Program-made: the position numbers and the translations under genes
The notes under the pieces: generated by a model
Told to the model about the DNA's origin: nothing
The model's input: only the letters and a program-made list of their open reading frames with translations
Databases searched by the model: none
Shown here: positions 1 to 5,492 of the stretch, piece after piece
How the letters are laid out: each line of letters starts with the position of its first letter
Numbering within the stretch: the stretch's first letter is position 1
Assembly (NCBI GenBank): GCA_039922875.1
Contig: JBDTDV010000029.1
Span: 1 to 6,698, forward strand
Source: JBDTDV01 sp039922875
Lineage (GTDB): Bacteria; Actinomycetota; Actinomycetes; Actinomycetales; Microbacteriaceae
Reading direction: 5' to 3'
Length of the DNA stretch: 6,698 bases

Positions 1-1062
1 CGTGACGGGGTCACCGGGCAGGCCGCGGTACACGCTGGGTACCGGGGTGGCGTACACGTGGTCGAACAGGGTGGCGACGTCGGGTGCCGGGCTGGCGTCG
101 GCGAAGTCCACGGCGGCGGCGACCGCCTTGTCCGCTCCGGCGTCGATCCGCGCCGCGGTCTCCTCATCGAAGACCCCGCTGGCCAGCAGGTGGTTGCGGA
201 AGGCGGGCAGCGGGTCTTCCCGGCGCAGCCGCTCGGTGTCTTCCGCACTGCGGTAGCGGGCCGGGTCGACCACCGAGTGGCCGCGCAGCCGGTAGCTTGT
301 CGCCTCCAGCAGCACAGGCTGCCGGTCGACACGGGCTTTCCGAAGCGCGGCGCGGGTCGCGTCGCGTACCGCTATCGGGTCGTCGCCGTCGATGCGTTCG
401 CCCGGGATTCGGTAGGAGCAGCCGCGCTTGAAGAGTTCGGGCTCCGCGGATGCCTGTTCCACGGTCGTGCCCATACCCAGCCGATTATTGATGATCACGT
501 AGACGATGGGTAGCTTCCAGACGCCGGCCAAGTTCAGCGATTCGTGGAACGCACCGATGTTGGTGGTGCCGTCACCGAGCAGACACAACACGGCGTCGGC
601 GTCCTCGCCGGGCTTGCTGCGCTGTGATAGTGCGAGGGCAACCCCGGTCGCCGGCGGGATCTGCCCGCCTACGATTCCGTAGCCGCCCAGCATTCTGGTC
701 TCGGGGTCGAACATGTGCATCGATCCACCGCGCCCACCGGACACGCCCGTTTCCTTGCCGAACAACTCGGCCATCACGTGGTTCGCGTCCATGCCGCGCA
801 TCAGTGCGTAGCCATGGTCTCGGTAGCTGACAAACAGATAGTCGCCGTCGTTCATCCCGGCCGTAAGCCCGATGACCGTCGCCTCTTCGCCCAGGTTCAG
901 GTGGCAGTAGCCGCCGATTTTCGCCCGAGCGTACATCTCGCTCGCACGCAATTCGAACGATCGCACCAGAGCCATTCTCTGGTAATAATCCCGCATCACG
1001 TCCGTCGGCTCACCCGACAGGCCGCTTGGTTTGGACCGCGCTCCACGAGCCTTAGCCGCCAT
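1..1062 (-). CDS. pdhA: Pyruvate/acetoin-type dehydrogenase E1 component alpha subunit, partial (3' end off left edge)
   Basis: This is the thiamine-diphosphate E1-alpha subunit, which with E1-beta decarboxylates a 2-oxoacid and passes the acyl group to lipoyl-E2 in the cytoplasm. The frame is open from ATG at 1062 to the window edge: 354 codons with no stop seen. Visible hallmarks are YRDHG (His83), the glycine-rich GGRGGSMHMFD, the ThDP/Mg signature starting LLGDG (G163-D164-G165) and ending in N192-N193, and the loop YRLRGHSVVDP with His262 and Ser263. A Shine-Dalgarno-like GTGAGGGG lies 4 bases before the ATG. The family is usually 320-370 residues, so only the last few codons should be missing; E1-beta and E2 genes are expected to the left, which is inference. 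Substrate (pyruvate, acetoin or branched-chain oxoacid) cannot be settled here; the GGRGGSMHMFD type fits pyruvate/acetoin enzymes best. Confidence 0.93.
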   Translation of the reverse strand, partial: MAAKARGARSKPSGLSGEPTDVMRDYYQRMALVRSFELRASEMYARAKIGGYCHLNLGEEATVIGLTAGMNDGDYLFVSYRDHGYALMRGMDANHVMAELFGKETGVSGGRGGSMHMFDPETRMLGGYGIVGGQIPPATGVALALSQRSKPGEDADAVLCLLGDGTTNIGAFHESLNLAGVWKLPIVYVIINNRLGMGTTVEQASAEPELFKRGCSYRIPGERIDGDDPIAVRDATRAALRKARVDRQPVLLEATSYRLRGHSVVDPARYRSAEDTERLRREDPLPAFRNHLLASGVFDEETAARIDAGADKAVAAAVDFADASPAPDVATLFDHVYATPVPSVYRGLPGDPVT

Positions 1063-1106
1063 GACGCCCCTCACTTCCGTTCTTGAGTAGTGAATTTACT
1101 GCTGGT

Positions 1107-1119
1107 GTTCTTGTAGAAC
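1107..1119. promoter_or_regulatory. Perfect small palindrome upstream of pdhA, candidate operator
   Basis: GTTCTTGTAGAAC has 5-bp arms around a 3-bp centre. It lies 45 bases before the pdhA start and about 8 bases upstream (in the minus direction) of a TAAATT that could serve as a -10 (complement of 1093-1098). No good -35 is seen at normal spacing, so the promoter itself is uncertain. No known regulator is assigned. Confidence 0.25.
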
Positions 1120-1161
1120 CCCAACAATGGTTTGTGTTACCAGTTGACCACGTTTTTACCC

Positions 1162-1190
1162 GGTCAGCCCACTCAGGCCTTGGGCCGACC
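1162..1190 (-). terminator. Hairpin between peroxiredoxin gene and pdhA, possible terminator
   Basis: GGTCAGCCCA (1162-1171) and TGGGCCGACC (1181-1190) form a 10-bp stem with one G-U wobble in the minus-strand RNA and a 9-nt loop. It begins 26 bases after the peroxiredoxin stop codon. There is no U-tract behind it, so it may be a weak or U-less terminator, an attenuating structure, or an mRNA-end stabiliser. It argues that pdhA has at least partly separate transcription. Confidence 0.4.
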
Positions 1191-1215
1191 TGTTGCGTCG
1201 ACCGATCGATTCGAT

Positions 1216-1686
1216 TCAGTCGACACCGAGGGCCGTGCGCAGTTGCTGCACATGACCGGTTGCGGTGACCGAGTATTGCGCCAGCGTGAGCTTTCCGGCC
1301 TCGTCGACCACGAAGGTCGAGCGAAGGATGCCTTCTATTTCTACGCCATTAACGATCTTGTTGCCCCAGACACCCCAGGCTTTGGCGACCTCGTTGTTCT
1401 GGTCGGCTAGAAGCGGGAAGGAAAGATTGTGCTCGGTGGCGAAATCGGTCAGCTTCTCCGGTGCATCGGGCGAGATTCCGACGACATCATATCCGGCGCC
1501 CTGCAGCGAGGACAGGTTATCCCGGAAATCGCACGCCTCGGTGGTGCATCCGGGGGTAGCGGCCTTGGGGTAGAAGTACACCACGACCTTGCGGCCGCGG
1601 TAGTCCGCAAGGGAGCGCGTGGTCCCCGAGGCATCGGGCAAGCTGAAATCGGGGGCGGTCTGGCCTGGGCTGAGTTGGTCCGTCAT
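1216..1686 (-). CDS. bcp: Thioredoxin-dependent peroxiredoxin, BCP/PrxQ family
   Basis: A 156-residue thiol peroxidase of the BCP/PrxQ group, which reduces hydrogen peroxide and organic hydroperoxides with electrons from thioredoxin. The peroxidatic motif is clear: P40-x3-T44-x2-C47, followed by resolving Cys52 in the CTTEAC spacing typical of atypical 2-Cys PrxQ. The supporting Arg122 (LRSTFVVD) is present, and the length is normal for the family. GAGGAA 7 bases before the ATG fixes the start. The gene starts 40 bases after the stop of the CitE-like gene, same strand, so the two are probably cotranscribed; pdhA follows after about 150 bases. Placement between two carbon-metabolism genes is the unusual aspect. 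Family assignment is firm; the natural peroxide substrate is not visible from sequence. Confidence 0.95.
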   Translation of the reverse strand: MTDQLSPGQTAPDFSLPDASGTTRSLADYRGRKVVVYFYPKAATPGCTTEACDFRDNLSSLQGAGYDVVGISPDAPEKLTDFATEHNLSFPLLADQNNEVAKAWGVWGNKIVNGVEIEGILRSTFVVDEAGKLTLAQYSVTATGHVQQLRTALGVD

Positions 1687-1726
1687 AACTGAATTCCTCG
1701 GGTTGGTCGGTGCTGCGCTCGGTAGC

Positions 1727-2656
1727 TCAGCGGTGTTTTAGTGCCGGCGTCGGGTGAACGTGGAAGGCGTCGGCGAGTTCGCAGATCTTCTTTGCCCTGC
1801 CTAGTCTGGGCAGGTCGCTTCCGTCCCGCACGATATCGCCGTGGGCGTGGAAGTCGGCGAGGAATTTCTCTGCCCAGGCCACATCGGTCGGTGTCGGGCT
1901 GATCACCTCGTTGACAACCGGCGTCTGGTCAACCGACAGGCAGAGCTTGCCGGTCATGCCCATCAGCACGGTGATCGCGGATTGTTCGCGCAGAATCGGA
2001 TGGCTGTCGCCAACCGTCGGACCATCGATCGGCCCCGGCAGCTTGCCGGCCTTGCTGGCCACAACAAGGCGCGCGCGCGGATAGGCCATAGCTTCACGGT
2101 CTGCGCTCATCCCGGTATCCCGACGGAAGTCGCCGCTGCCGAACGCGAGTCGGAACGCACCGTGCGCCCGGGCGATCGAGGAGGCCTCCTCGATGCCAAG
2201 CGCGGACTCGATCAGGGCCACCACTGGAAGGCGCCCACCGAGGCGGTCGAAGGTCGCGGTGACGTGCTCCGGGGTCTCGGTCTTGGCCAACATCACGCCG
2301 AGCAGGCCCGGCACGTCGCGGAGCGCGGCAAGATCATCTGACCAGAACGGTGAGGTTGCGTCGTTGATCCTGACCCAGGCTTCGCCATGCTGGCTGAGCC
2401 AGTCAGCGACCGCGTTGCGGGCGGCGGGCTTGCGCGTGGGGTCCACGGCGTCTTCGATGTCGAGCACCACCACGTCCGCGACGGATTGCGCGGCTTCGTC
2501 GAACAGTTCGGTGCGGGTGGCCGGAACCAGGAGCCAGGAACGCGCCAGTTCGGCCGGCACTCTGCTTCGTGTCGTAGAGGATGAGTCGGCCGTCGGGCCA
2601 GCATGGGGCGACTGCGAGCGCTGACCGGCGAGCCCGGCGGTGGCGGGATCAGACAT
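1727..2656 (-). CDS. CitE-like HpcH/HpaI-family CoA-ester lyase
   Basis: A TIM-barrel protein of the HpcH/HpaI aldolase and citrate-lyase-beta superfamily, enzymes that form or cleave C-C bonds of acyl-CoA esters (for example malyl-, citramalyl- or 3-hydroxyacyl-CoA) with a divalent metal. Counted from ATG 2656 it has 309 residues. Visible motifs: SWLLVPA at the barrel start (about residue 41), metal/substrate segment VVLDIEDAVDP (E68, D69), VRIND (95-99), LAKTET (K125), LIES with metal-ligand Glu150, and FGSGDF near 175. An in-frame GTG at 2668 would add four residues but overlaps the AGAGGG ribosome site, so the ATG is preferred. The first ~37 residues are Ser/Thr/Pro-rich and outside the barrel; either a real extension or a sign that a GTG near residue 33 is used. 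It lacks citrate-lyase alpha/gamma partners, so it is unlikely to be true citrate lyase. Exact substrate unknown. Confidence 0.85.
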   Translation of the reverse strand: MSDPATAGLAGQRSQSPHAGPTADSSSTTRSRVPAELARSWLLVPATRTELFDEAAQSVADVVVLDIEDAVDPTRKPAARNAVADWLSQHGEAWVRINDATSPFWSDDLAALRDVPGLLGVMLAKTETPEHVTATFDRLGGRLPVVALIESALGIEEASSIARAHGAFRLAFGSGDFRRDTGMSADREAMAYPRARLVVASKAGKLPGPIDGPTVGDSHPILREQSAITVLMGMTGKLCLSVDQTPVVNEVISPTPTDVAWAEKFLADFHAHGDIVRDGSDLPRLGRAKKICELADAFHVHPTPALKHR

Positions 2657-2667
2657 GTGTTCGCACA

Positions 2668-2673
2668 CCCTCT
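2668..2673 (-). promoter_or_regulatory. Ribosome binding site deciding the CitE-like start
   Basis: Minus-strand AGAGGG lies 11 bases before ATG 2656. It directly abuts and overlaps the alternative GTG at 2666-2668, which therefore has no usable site of its own. Confidence 0.5.
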
Positions 2674-2677
2674 GGTG

Positions 2678-2706
2678 ATTTCATCATGTGGAATAACAAT
2701 CTTGTT
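2678..2706. promoter_or_regulatory. Two adjoining palindromes, candidate operator of the CitE-like gene
   Basis: ATTTCATCATGTGGAAT (2678-2694) has 6-bp arms with one mismatch around a 5-bp centre. AACAATCTTGTT (2695-2706) abuts it, with 5-bp arms and a 2-bp centre. Both lie between the predicted transcription start (about 2709, minus) and the ribosome site, where a bound repressor would block elongation. The TTTCA-N5-TGGAA layout resembles operators of IclR-family regulators, but that is an inference and no regulator gene is in the window. Confidence 0.35.
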
Positions 2707-2715
2707 TTCTGAAAA

Positions 2716-2745
2716 AGTCTACCGTCGCTGCTTCGCAAGCGTCAA
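2716..2745 (-). promoter_or_regulatory. Sigma-70-type promoter for the CitE-like gene
   Basis: On the minus strand, -35 TTGACG (2745-2740), an 18-bp spacer and -10 TAGACT (2721-2716) form a near-consensus housekeeping promoter. The expected start near 2709 gives a leader of about 50 bases. A small hairpin GCTTCGCAAGC (2730-2740) lies in the spacer and could be a binding site. The promoter sits in the 109-base gap after upp and suggests the CitE-like/peroxiredoxin pair is expressed independently of upp. Confidence 0.6.
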
Positions 2746-2765
2746 ACGCGTGCGGGTGGATGAAC

Positions 2766-3398
2766 CTAGACCGTTCCATAAAGCCGGTCCCCGGCATCCC
2801 CGAGGCCGGGCACAATGTATCCGACCTCGTTGAGTTTCTCATCGAGCGCGCCGAGAACGATGGTCACCTCACGACCCTGGGTGTTCTTCTTGACCGCGGC
2901 CAGACCTTCCGGGGCCCCGATCAGGCAGATACAGGTGACATCAACGGCTCCGTGTGCAAACAGGTAGTCGATGGCGGCGTTCAGTGAGCCGCCGGTTGCC
3001 AGCATCGGGTCGACCACGAAACACTGCCGATCGGAGAGATCCTCCGGCAGTCGCTCCGCGTAAATAGTCGGCTGCAGGGTCTCCTCGTCACGGACCATGC
3101 CCAGAAAACCCACCTCGGCGGTCGGCATCAGTCTGACCATGCCTTCCAGCATCCCGAGCCCCGCGCGAAGAATGGGCACGACCAGCGGTCGGGGTTTGGA
3201 GAGCACGACGCCGGTGGTCGGCGCGACGGGCGTCTGAATCTGCACCGCCTCCACCTTGACGGACCGGGTCGCCTCATAGGCCAGCAGCGTCACGAGCTCT
3301 TCTGCGAGCGCGCGGAAGGTCGGCGATGGAGTGGTCTTGTCGCGTAACACGGTGAGCTTGTGGGTGATCAGGGGGTGGTCGGCAACGTGCACTCGCAT
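2766..3398 (-). CDS. upp: Uracil phosphoribosyltransferase
   Basis: Cytoplasmic pyrimidine-salvage enzyme converting uracil and PRPP to UMP. The 210-residue protein is the usual length (about 208). Visible signatures: VVPILRAGLGM in the first half, the PRPP-binding loop VVDPMLATGGS, and the C-terminal uracil-binding stretch YIVPGLGDAGDRLYG. One detail: the loop reads VDPMLATGGS with a single acidic residue where many type I phosphoribosyltransferases have two; several UPRTs share this, so activity is expected. No Shine-Dalgarno is seen before ATG 3398; instead a TAGATT -10 ends 7 bases before the A of the ATG, suggesting a leaderless mRNA. The gene is divergent from tadA across about 60 bases. 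Confidence 0.97.
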   Translation of the reverse strand: MRVHVADHPLITHKLTVLRDKTTPSPTFRALAEELVTLLAYEATRSVKVEAVQIQTPVAPTTGVVLSKPRPLVVPILRAGLGMLEGMVRLMPTAEVGFLGMVRDEETLQPTIYAERLPEDLSDRQCFVVDPMLATGGSLNAAIDYLFAHGAVDVTCICLIGAPEGLAAVKKNTQGREVTIVLGALDEKLNEVGYIVPGLGDAGDRLYGTV

Positions 3399-3404
3399 AG
3401 GCTC

Positions 3405-3410
3405 AATCTA
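3405..3410 (-). promoter_or_regulatory. -10 element giving a probable leaderless upp transcript
   Basis: Minus-strand TAGATT (complement of 3405-3410) fits the TANNNT actinobacterial -10. Its last base is at -7 if transcription starts on the A of the upp ATG (3398). The -35 is weak. AGTCGACC is repeated at 3410-3417 and 3419-3426 (offset 9) just upstream, a possible regulator site shared with the divergent tadA. Confidence 0.5.
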
Positions 3411-3447
3411 GTCGACCCAGTCGACCAGGTAGGTCGGACTGCGAAGC

Positions 3448-3453
3448 GGAGGG
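3448..3453 (+). promoter_or_regulatory. Ribosome binding site deciding the tadA start
   Basis: GGAGGG lies 7 bases before ATG 3461 and only 4 before the adjacent GTG 3458. The ATG is therefore the better start. Confidence 0.6.
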
Positions 3454-3460
3454 CGGAGTG

Positions 3461-4000
3461 ATGGCGCTTGCGGTACCGGAGGAGTACCACCGGTGGATGC
3501 GACGCGCCCTTGCCGATGCGGCTGTCGCCACCGAAACCGGTGATGTTCCGGTCGCGGCGCTGGTGCTGGACTCCGGCGGCGGGCTGCTTGGCAGCGGACG
3601 TAACGAGCGGGAGCACCGGCACGACCCGACGGCGCACGCCGAGATCCTCGCACTGCGCGAAGCCGGCCAAGTTGCCGGCACCTGGCAACTCGTCGATGCC
3701 ACCCTTGTCGTCACCCTCGAGCCGTGCGTGATGTGCGCCGGGGCGATTCTTGCCGCCCGAGTCTCTCGCGTCGTCTTTGGAGCCTGGGATGAAAAGGCGG
3801 GAGCCGCGGGGTCGGTATACGACGTGCTTCGCGATCGGCGGCTGAACCATCCAGTCGAAGTATTCGCCGGAGTGGGCGCCGAGCAGAGCGCCGCTTTGCT
3901 GGAGAAGTTCTTCGCCACACGCCGCACCGCCACTGGCCGCACCGCCACTGGCGGGATCTCCGCGACACATGCCACAGGGTGTCGCGGGGGTATGGAGTGA
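3461..4000 (+). CDS. tadA: tRNA-specific adenosine deaminase with an unusual C-terminal tail
   Basis: Zinc enzyme that deaminates wobble adenosine 34 to inosine in tRNA-Arg(ACG). The 179-residue protein carries the full cytidine-deaminase-fold active site: H59-A-E61 (zinc His and catalytic Glu) and P88-C89-V-M-C92 (zinc cysteines), plus FGAWDEKAGAAGSVYDVLRD and DRRLNHPV typical of TadA. A homologous core ends about residue 155 (EKFFATRR). The last 24 residues are simple-sequence: RTATG repeated twice (from a 15-bp tandem duplication), then a stretch encoded by a strong hairpin. The tail is unlikely to be catalytic and may reflect loss of an earlier stop codon. TadA is distinguished from free cytidine/guanine deaminases by these motifs, but a guanine deaminase-like role is a remote alternative. 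The gene is convergent with the flavoprotein, 16 bases apart. Confidence 0.92.
   Translation: MALAVPEEYHRWMRRALADAAVATETGDVPVAALVLDSGGGLLGSGRNEREHRHDPTAHAEILALREAGQVAGTWQLVDATLVVTLEPCVMCAGAILAARVSRVVFGAWDEKAGAAGSVYDVLRDRRLNHPVEVFAGVGAEQSAALLEKFFATRRTATGRTATGGISATHATGCRGGME
3921..3952 (+). repeat. 15-bp tandem duplication in the tadA 3' end
   Basis: GCCGCACCGCCACTG occurs at 3921-3935 and again, identically, at 3936-3950, with GC of a third copy following. The unit is five codons and preserves the reading frame, giving RTATG-RTATG. Confidence 0.95.
3956..3991. terminator. Strong hairpin inside the last tadA codons, candidate bidirectional terminator
   Basis: CCGCGACAC (3960-3968) pairs perfectly with GTGTCGCGG (3979-3987) around a 10-nt loop. 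In plus-strand RNA the stem extends to 13 pairs (3956-3959 with 3988-3991, two of them G-U). It lies 7 bases before the tadA stop and between two convergent genes, where a shared terminator would be expected. It lacks a U-tract on either side, so termination is inferred from position and stem strength only. Confidence 0.5.
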
Positions 4001-4016
4001 CGGGCTTGGGCTGTCC

Positions 4017-5405
4017 TCAGCCGCGATGGGCTGCGCTGGCCGCCGCCCTCTGGTTACCGGCTGTCTGGTTACCGGCTGTGGTCTGTGGTTCACAGCAGGT
4101 GCCTGCCGACCCGCCGGGTGCAGAACACACACCGGTCTCCGGCGGCACCAGTTGTACACGGCGGGCGGCGGCGTGATTCCCGGCCAGCTCGTCGGCGATC
4201 GAGCGCACCTGTTCGTAACCGGTCAGGAGCAAGAAGGTCGGGGCGCGGCCGTAACTTTTCATTCCGGCGATGTAGAAGTTCGGCTCCGGATGCGTCAGCT
4301 CGACGACCCCGTGCGGCGGCACGCTGCCGCAACTGTGCAGGTTCGGGTCGATAAGTGGTGCGAGGGCGCGCGGTGCTTCCACGATTTCATCCAGGGACAG
4401 ACGGATCTCGCGCAGCATGTCGAGATTCGGCCGGAACCCGGTGGCATTGACGACACGATCGGCCTCGATCCTCGTGCGATCGCCTCGTCGGCGGCCGATC
4501 ACGGCGACCCGACTGTCTGCGGCCGCCTGGACATCATCGATTTCGAAGCTGTCGACCAACGCGACCAGTCCTTTTCGCACCAGCTCATGAGTGGAATCAC
4601 CCAGTTTGCCGCGCGCTTCGAGCTCGTCGGCGGTCGAACCGAATACTCGCAGCGGACTTGCCCCGCGAATTGTCCAGGTGATCGTCGTCCCGGGTACCTC
4701 GCGAGCGAGTGCCACGAGCTTCAACAGGGTGTTCGCCGCCGAATGGCCCGCCCCGACGACGAGGGTGTGCGTGCCGGCGAAGGCGTCGCGGTCGGTGCCG
4801 AGCACGTCAGGCAGAGCACGGCTGATGTGCTCACGAACTCCGTCGAGATCAACGGGGGCCAGACCGCTAGCGGTGAGTCCGTTCGGGGTGCTGTAGGTGC
4901 CGGACGTGTCGATCACGGCGCGCGCTAACTGTTCGGTGATGCCGGCACCAGTGCGCACGCGCAGCAGGAAGGGTGTCGAATCGCGCCCGGTCGAGCGGGT
5001 GCGGTCCATGCCCTGGCGAGACACGTCAGTGACGGTGCTGTGGTAGCGGATGTGCGGTGCGAGCTCCTTCGTAGCGGCCAGGGGCAGGAGATAGTCGTTG
5101 ACGAGATCTCTCCCGTAGGGCAGCGACGCGGCGGCAGGAGCCGCCCAGCCCGCTTTGTCAAGCAGGCGGGCTGCGGCTTGGTCTATGACGTATTGCCACG
5201 GTGAGAACAGGCGGGTGTGACCCCACGACGCAATTGCGGTTCCGGCCGACTCACCCGCCTCAAACACGATGACCTCGACGCCGCGCTCCAGGAGATGGGC
5301 AGCAGCAGCGAGACCGACCGGGCCGGCTCCGATCACGGCAACAGGTAATGCGGTTAGCTTTGGGGAGCCACGCTCGGTCAACCTGGGTTCTGCGGTGATC
5401 GTCAT
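4017..5405 (-). CDS. FAD/NAD(P)-binding flavoprotein (monooxygenase/oxidoreductase-like) paired with ArsR
   Basis: Two-dinucleotide-binding flavoprotein of 462 residues. An N-terminal FAD Rossmann motif GAGPVG (G26-x-G28-x2-G31), a central NAD(P)H motif VVGAGHSAAN (G218, G220, S222), and NATGFRPN (ATG motif about 321-323) occur in the order seen in flavin-dependent monooxygenases and thioredoxin-reductase-like enzymes. Motifs SWGHTRLFSPW (about 60-70) and GMKSYGRAPTFLLLTGYEQ near the end look family-specific. Four cysteines stand out: C359 (HSCGSVPPHG) and the tail C427, C437-C438 (GVCSAPGGSAGTCC), followed by 24 low-complexity residues including TAGNQ-TAGNQ. Start: GGGAGA is 7 bases before ATG 5405; the in-frame ATG 5420 has none. 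It is divergent from arsR, which suggests metalloid/thiol-linked control and a role like the ArsO/ArsV-type flavoproteins of ars clusters. That role is inference; a generic FAD oxidoreductase is the alternative. Confidence 0.85.
   Translation of the reverse strand: MTITAEPRLTERGSPKLTALPVAVIGAGPVGLAAAAHLLERGVEVIVFEAGESAGTAIASWGHTRLFSPWQYVIDQAAARLLDKAGWAAPAAASLPYGRDLVNDYLLPLAATKELAPHIRYHSTVTDVSRQGMDRTRSTGRDSTPFLLRVRTGAGITEQLARAVIDTSGTYSTPNGLTASGLAPVDLDGVREHISRALPDVLGTDRDAFAGTHTLVVGAGHSAANTLLKLVALAREVPGTTITWTIRGASPLRVFGSTADELEARGKLGDSTHELVRKGLVALVDSFEIDDVQAAADSRVAVIGRRRGDRTRIEADRVVNATGFRPNLDMLREIRLSLDEIVEAPRALAPLIDPNLHSCGSVPPHGVVELTHPEPNFYIAGMKSYGRAPTFLLLTGYEQVRSIADELAGNHAAARRVQLVPPETGVCSAPGGSAGTCCEPQTTAGNQTAGNQRAAASAAHRG
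4050..4079 (-). repeat. 15-bp tandem duplication in the flavoprotein 3' end
   Basis: CTGGTTACCGGCTGT at 4050-4064 is repeated perfectly at 4065-4079. On the coding (minus) strand this gives TAGNQ-TAGNQ, in frame. A 7-bp tandem CTGTGGT pair (4076-4089) overlaps its edge. Confidence 0.95.
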
Positions 5406-5412
5406 CTGCTTT

Positions 5413-5418
5413 TCTCCC
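5413..5418 (-). promoter_or_regulatory. Ribosome binding site deciding the flavoprotein start
   Basis: Minus-strand GGGAGA lies 7 bases before ATG 5405. The alternative ATG 5420 overlaps the sequence just before this site and has no purine-rich site of its own. Confidence 0.6.
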
Positions 5419-5431
5419 ATGGATCGACAAG

Positions 5432-5466
5432 TATCGATGTATAGTTTTGATCATATATCGATGTAT
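5432..5466. promoter_or_regulatory. Repeated TATCGATGTAT box, candidate ArsR operator
   Basis: TATCGATGTAT occurs at 5432-5442 and 5456-5466, a 24-bp offset (just over two helical turns). The second copy sits in the palindrome CATATATCGATGTATG (5452-5467, 7 of 8 pairs match). A partial ATCGA is at 5423. The site lies between the divergent flavoprotein and arsR genes, overlapping promoter elements of both, the normal place for an ArsR-family repressor. Assignment to this ArsR is inference from position. Confidence 0.6.
5440..5445 (+). promoter_or_regulatory. Possible arsR -10 element
   Basis: TATAGT at 5440-5445 fits TANNNT and would give a 5' leader of about 40 bases before arsR. No good -35 is seen at the right distance, so support is weak. 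The two operator boxes flank it. Confidence 0.3.
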
Positions 5467-5477
5467 GTCAATGTCTA
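5450..5477 (-). promoter_or_regulatory. Promoter for the flavoprotein gene
   Basis: On the minus strand, -35 TAGACA (5477-5472), a 16-bp spacer and -10 TATGAT (5455-5450) resemble a sigma-70 promoter. The second TATCGATGTAT box occupies the spacer and the first lies at the expected start site, so repressor binding would block it directly. Confidence 0.5.
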
Positions 5478-5492
5478 GGTGAGACTGGTGGC

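Noticed and set aside
58..513. Plus-strand open frame opposite pdhA
   Set aside because: Antisense shadow of E1-alpha, whose motifs are unambiguous in the other strand.
1083..1268. Small plus-strand open frame between pdhA and the peroxiredoxin gene
   Set aside because: No ribosome site, composition not gene-like, and it runs into antisense of the peroxiredoxin.
1711..1790. tRNA-like A-box TAGCTCAGCGG after the CitE-like gene
   Set aside because: No matching T-arm (GGTTCGA-type) or cloverleaf could be drawn, and the stretch overlaps the end of the CitE-like gene.
1841..2341. Plus-strand open frame opposite the CitE-like gene
   Set aside because: Antisense shadow; the opposite frame carries the HpcH/HpaI metal-site motifs.
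1727..2656. Calling the CitE-like gene true citrate lyase beta (citE)
   Set aside because: No alpha, gamma or prosthetic-group genes nearby; stand-alone actinobacterial CitE-like proteins act on other CoA esters, so no symbol is given.
3368..4159. Long open frame on the minus strand opposite tadA (263 codons)
   Set aside because: It lies antisense to well-supported tadA, overlaps the upp start, has no recognisable motif and is rich in Arg/Pro/Gly/Ala as expected for a high-GC shadow frame.
3969..4928. Long open frame on the plus strand opposite the flavoprotein (319 codons)
   Set aside because: Antisense to a gene with clear FAD and NAD(P)H motifs; no family signature, no ribosome site.
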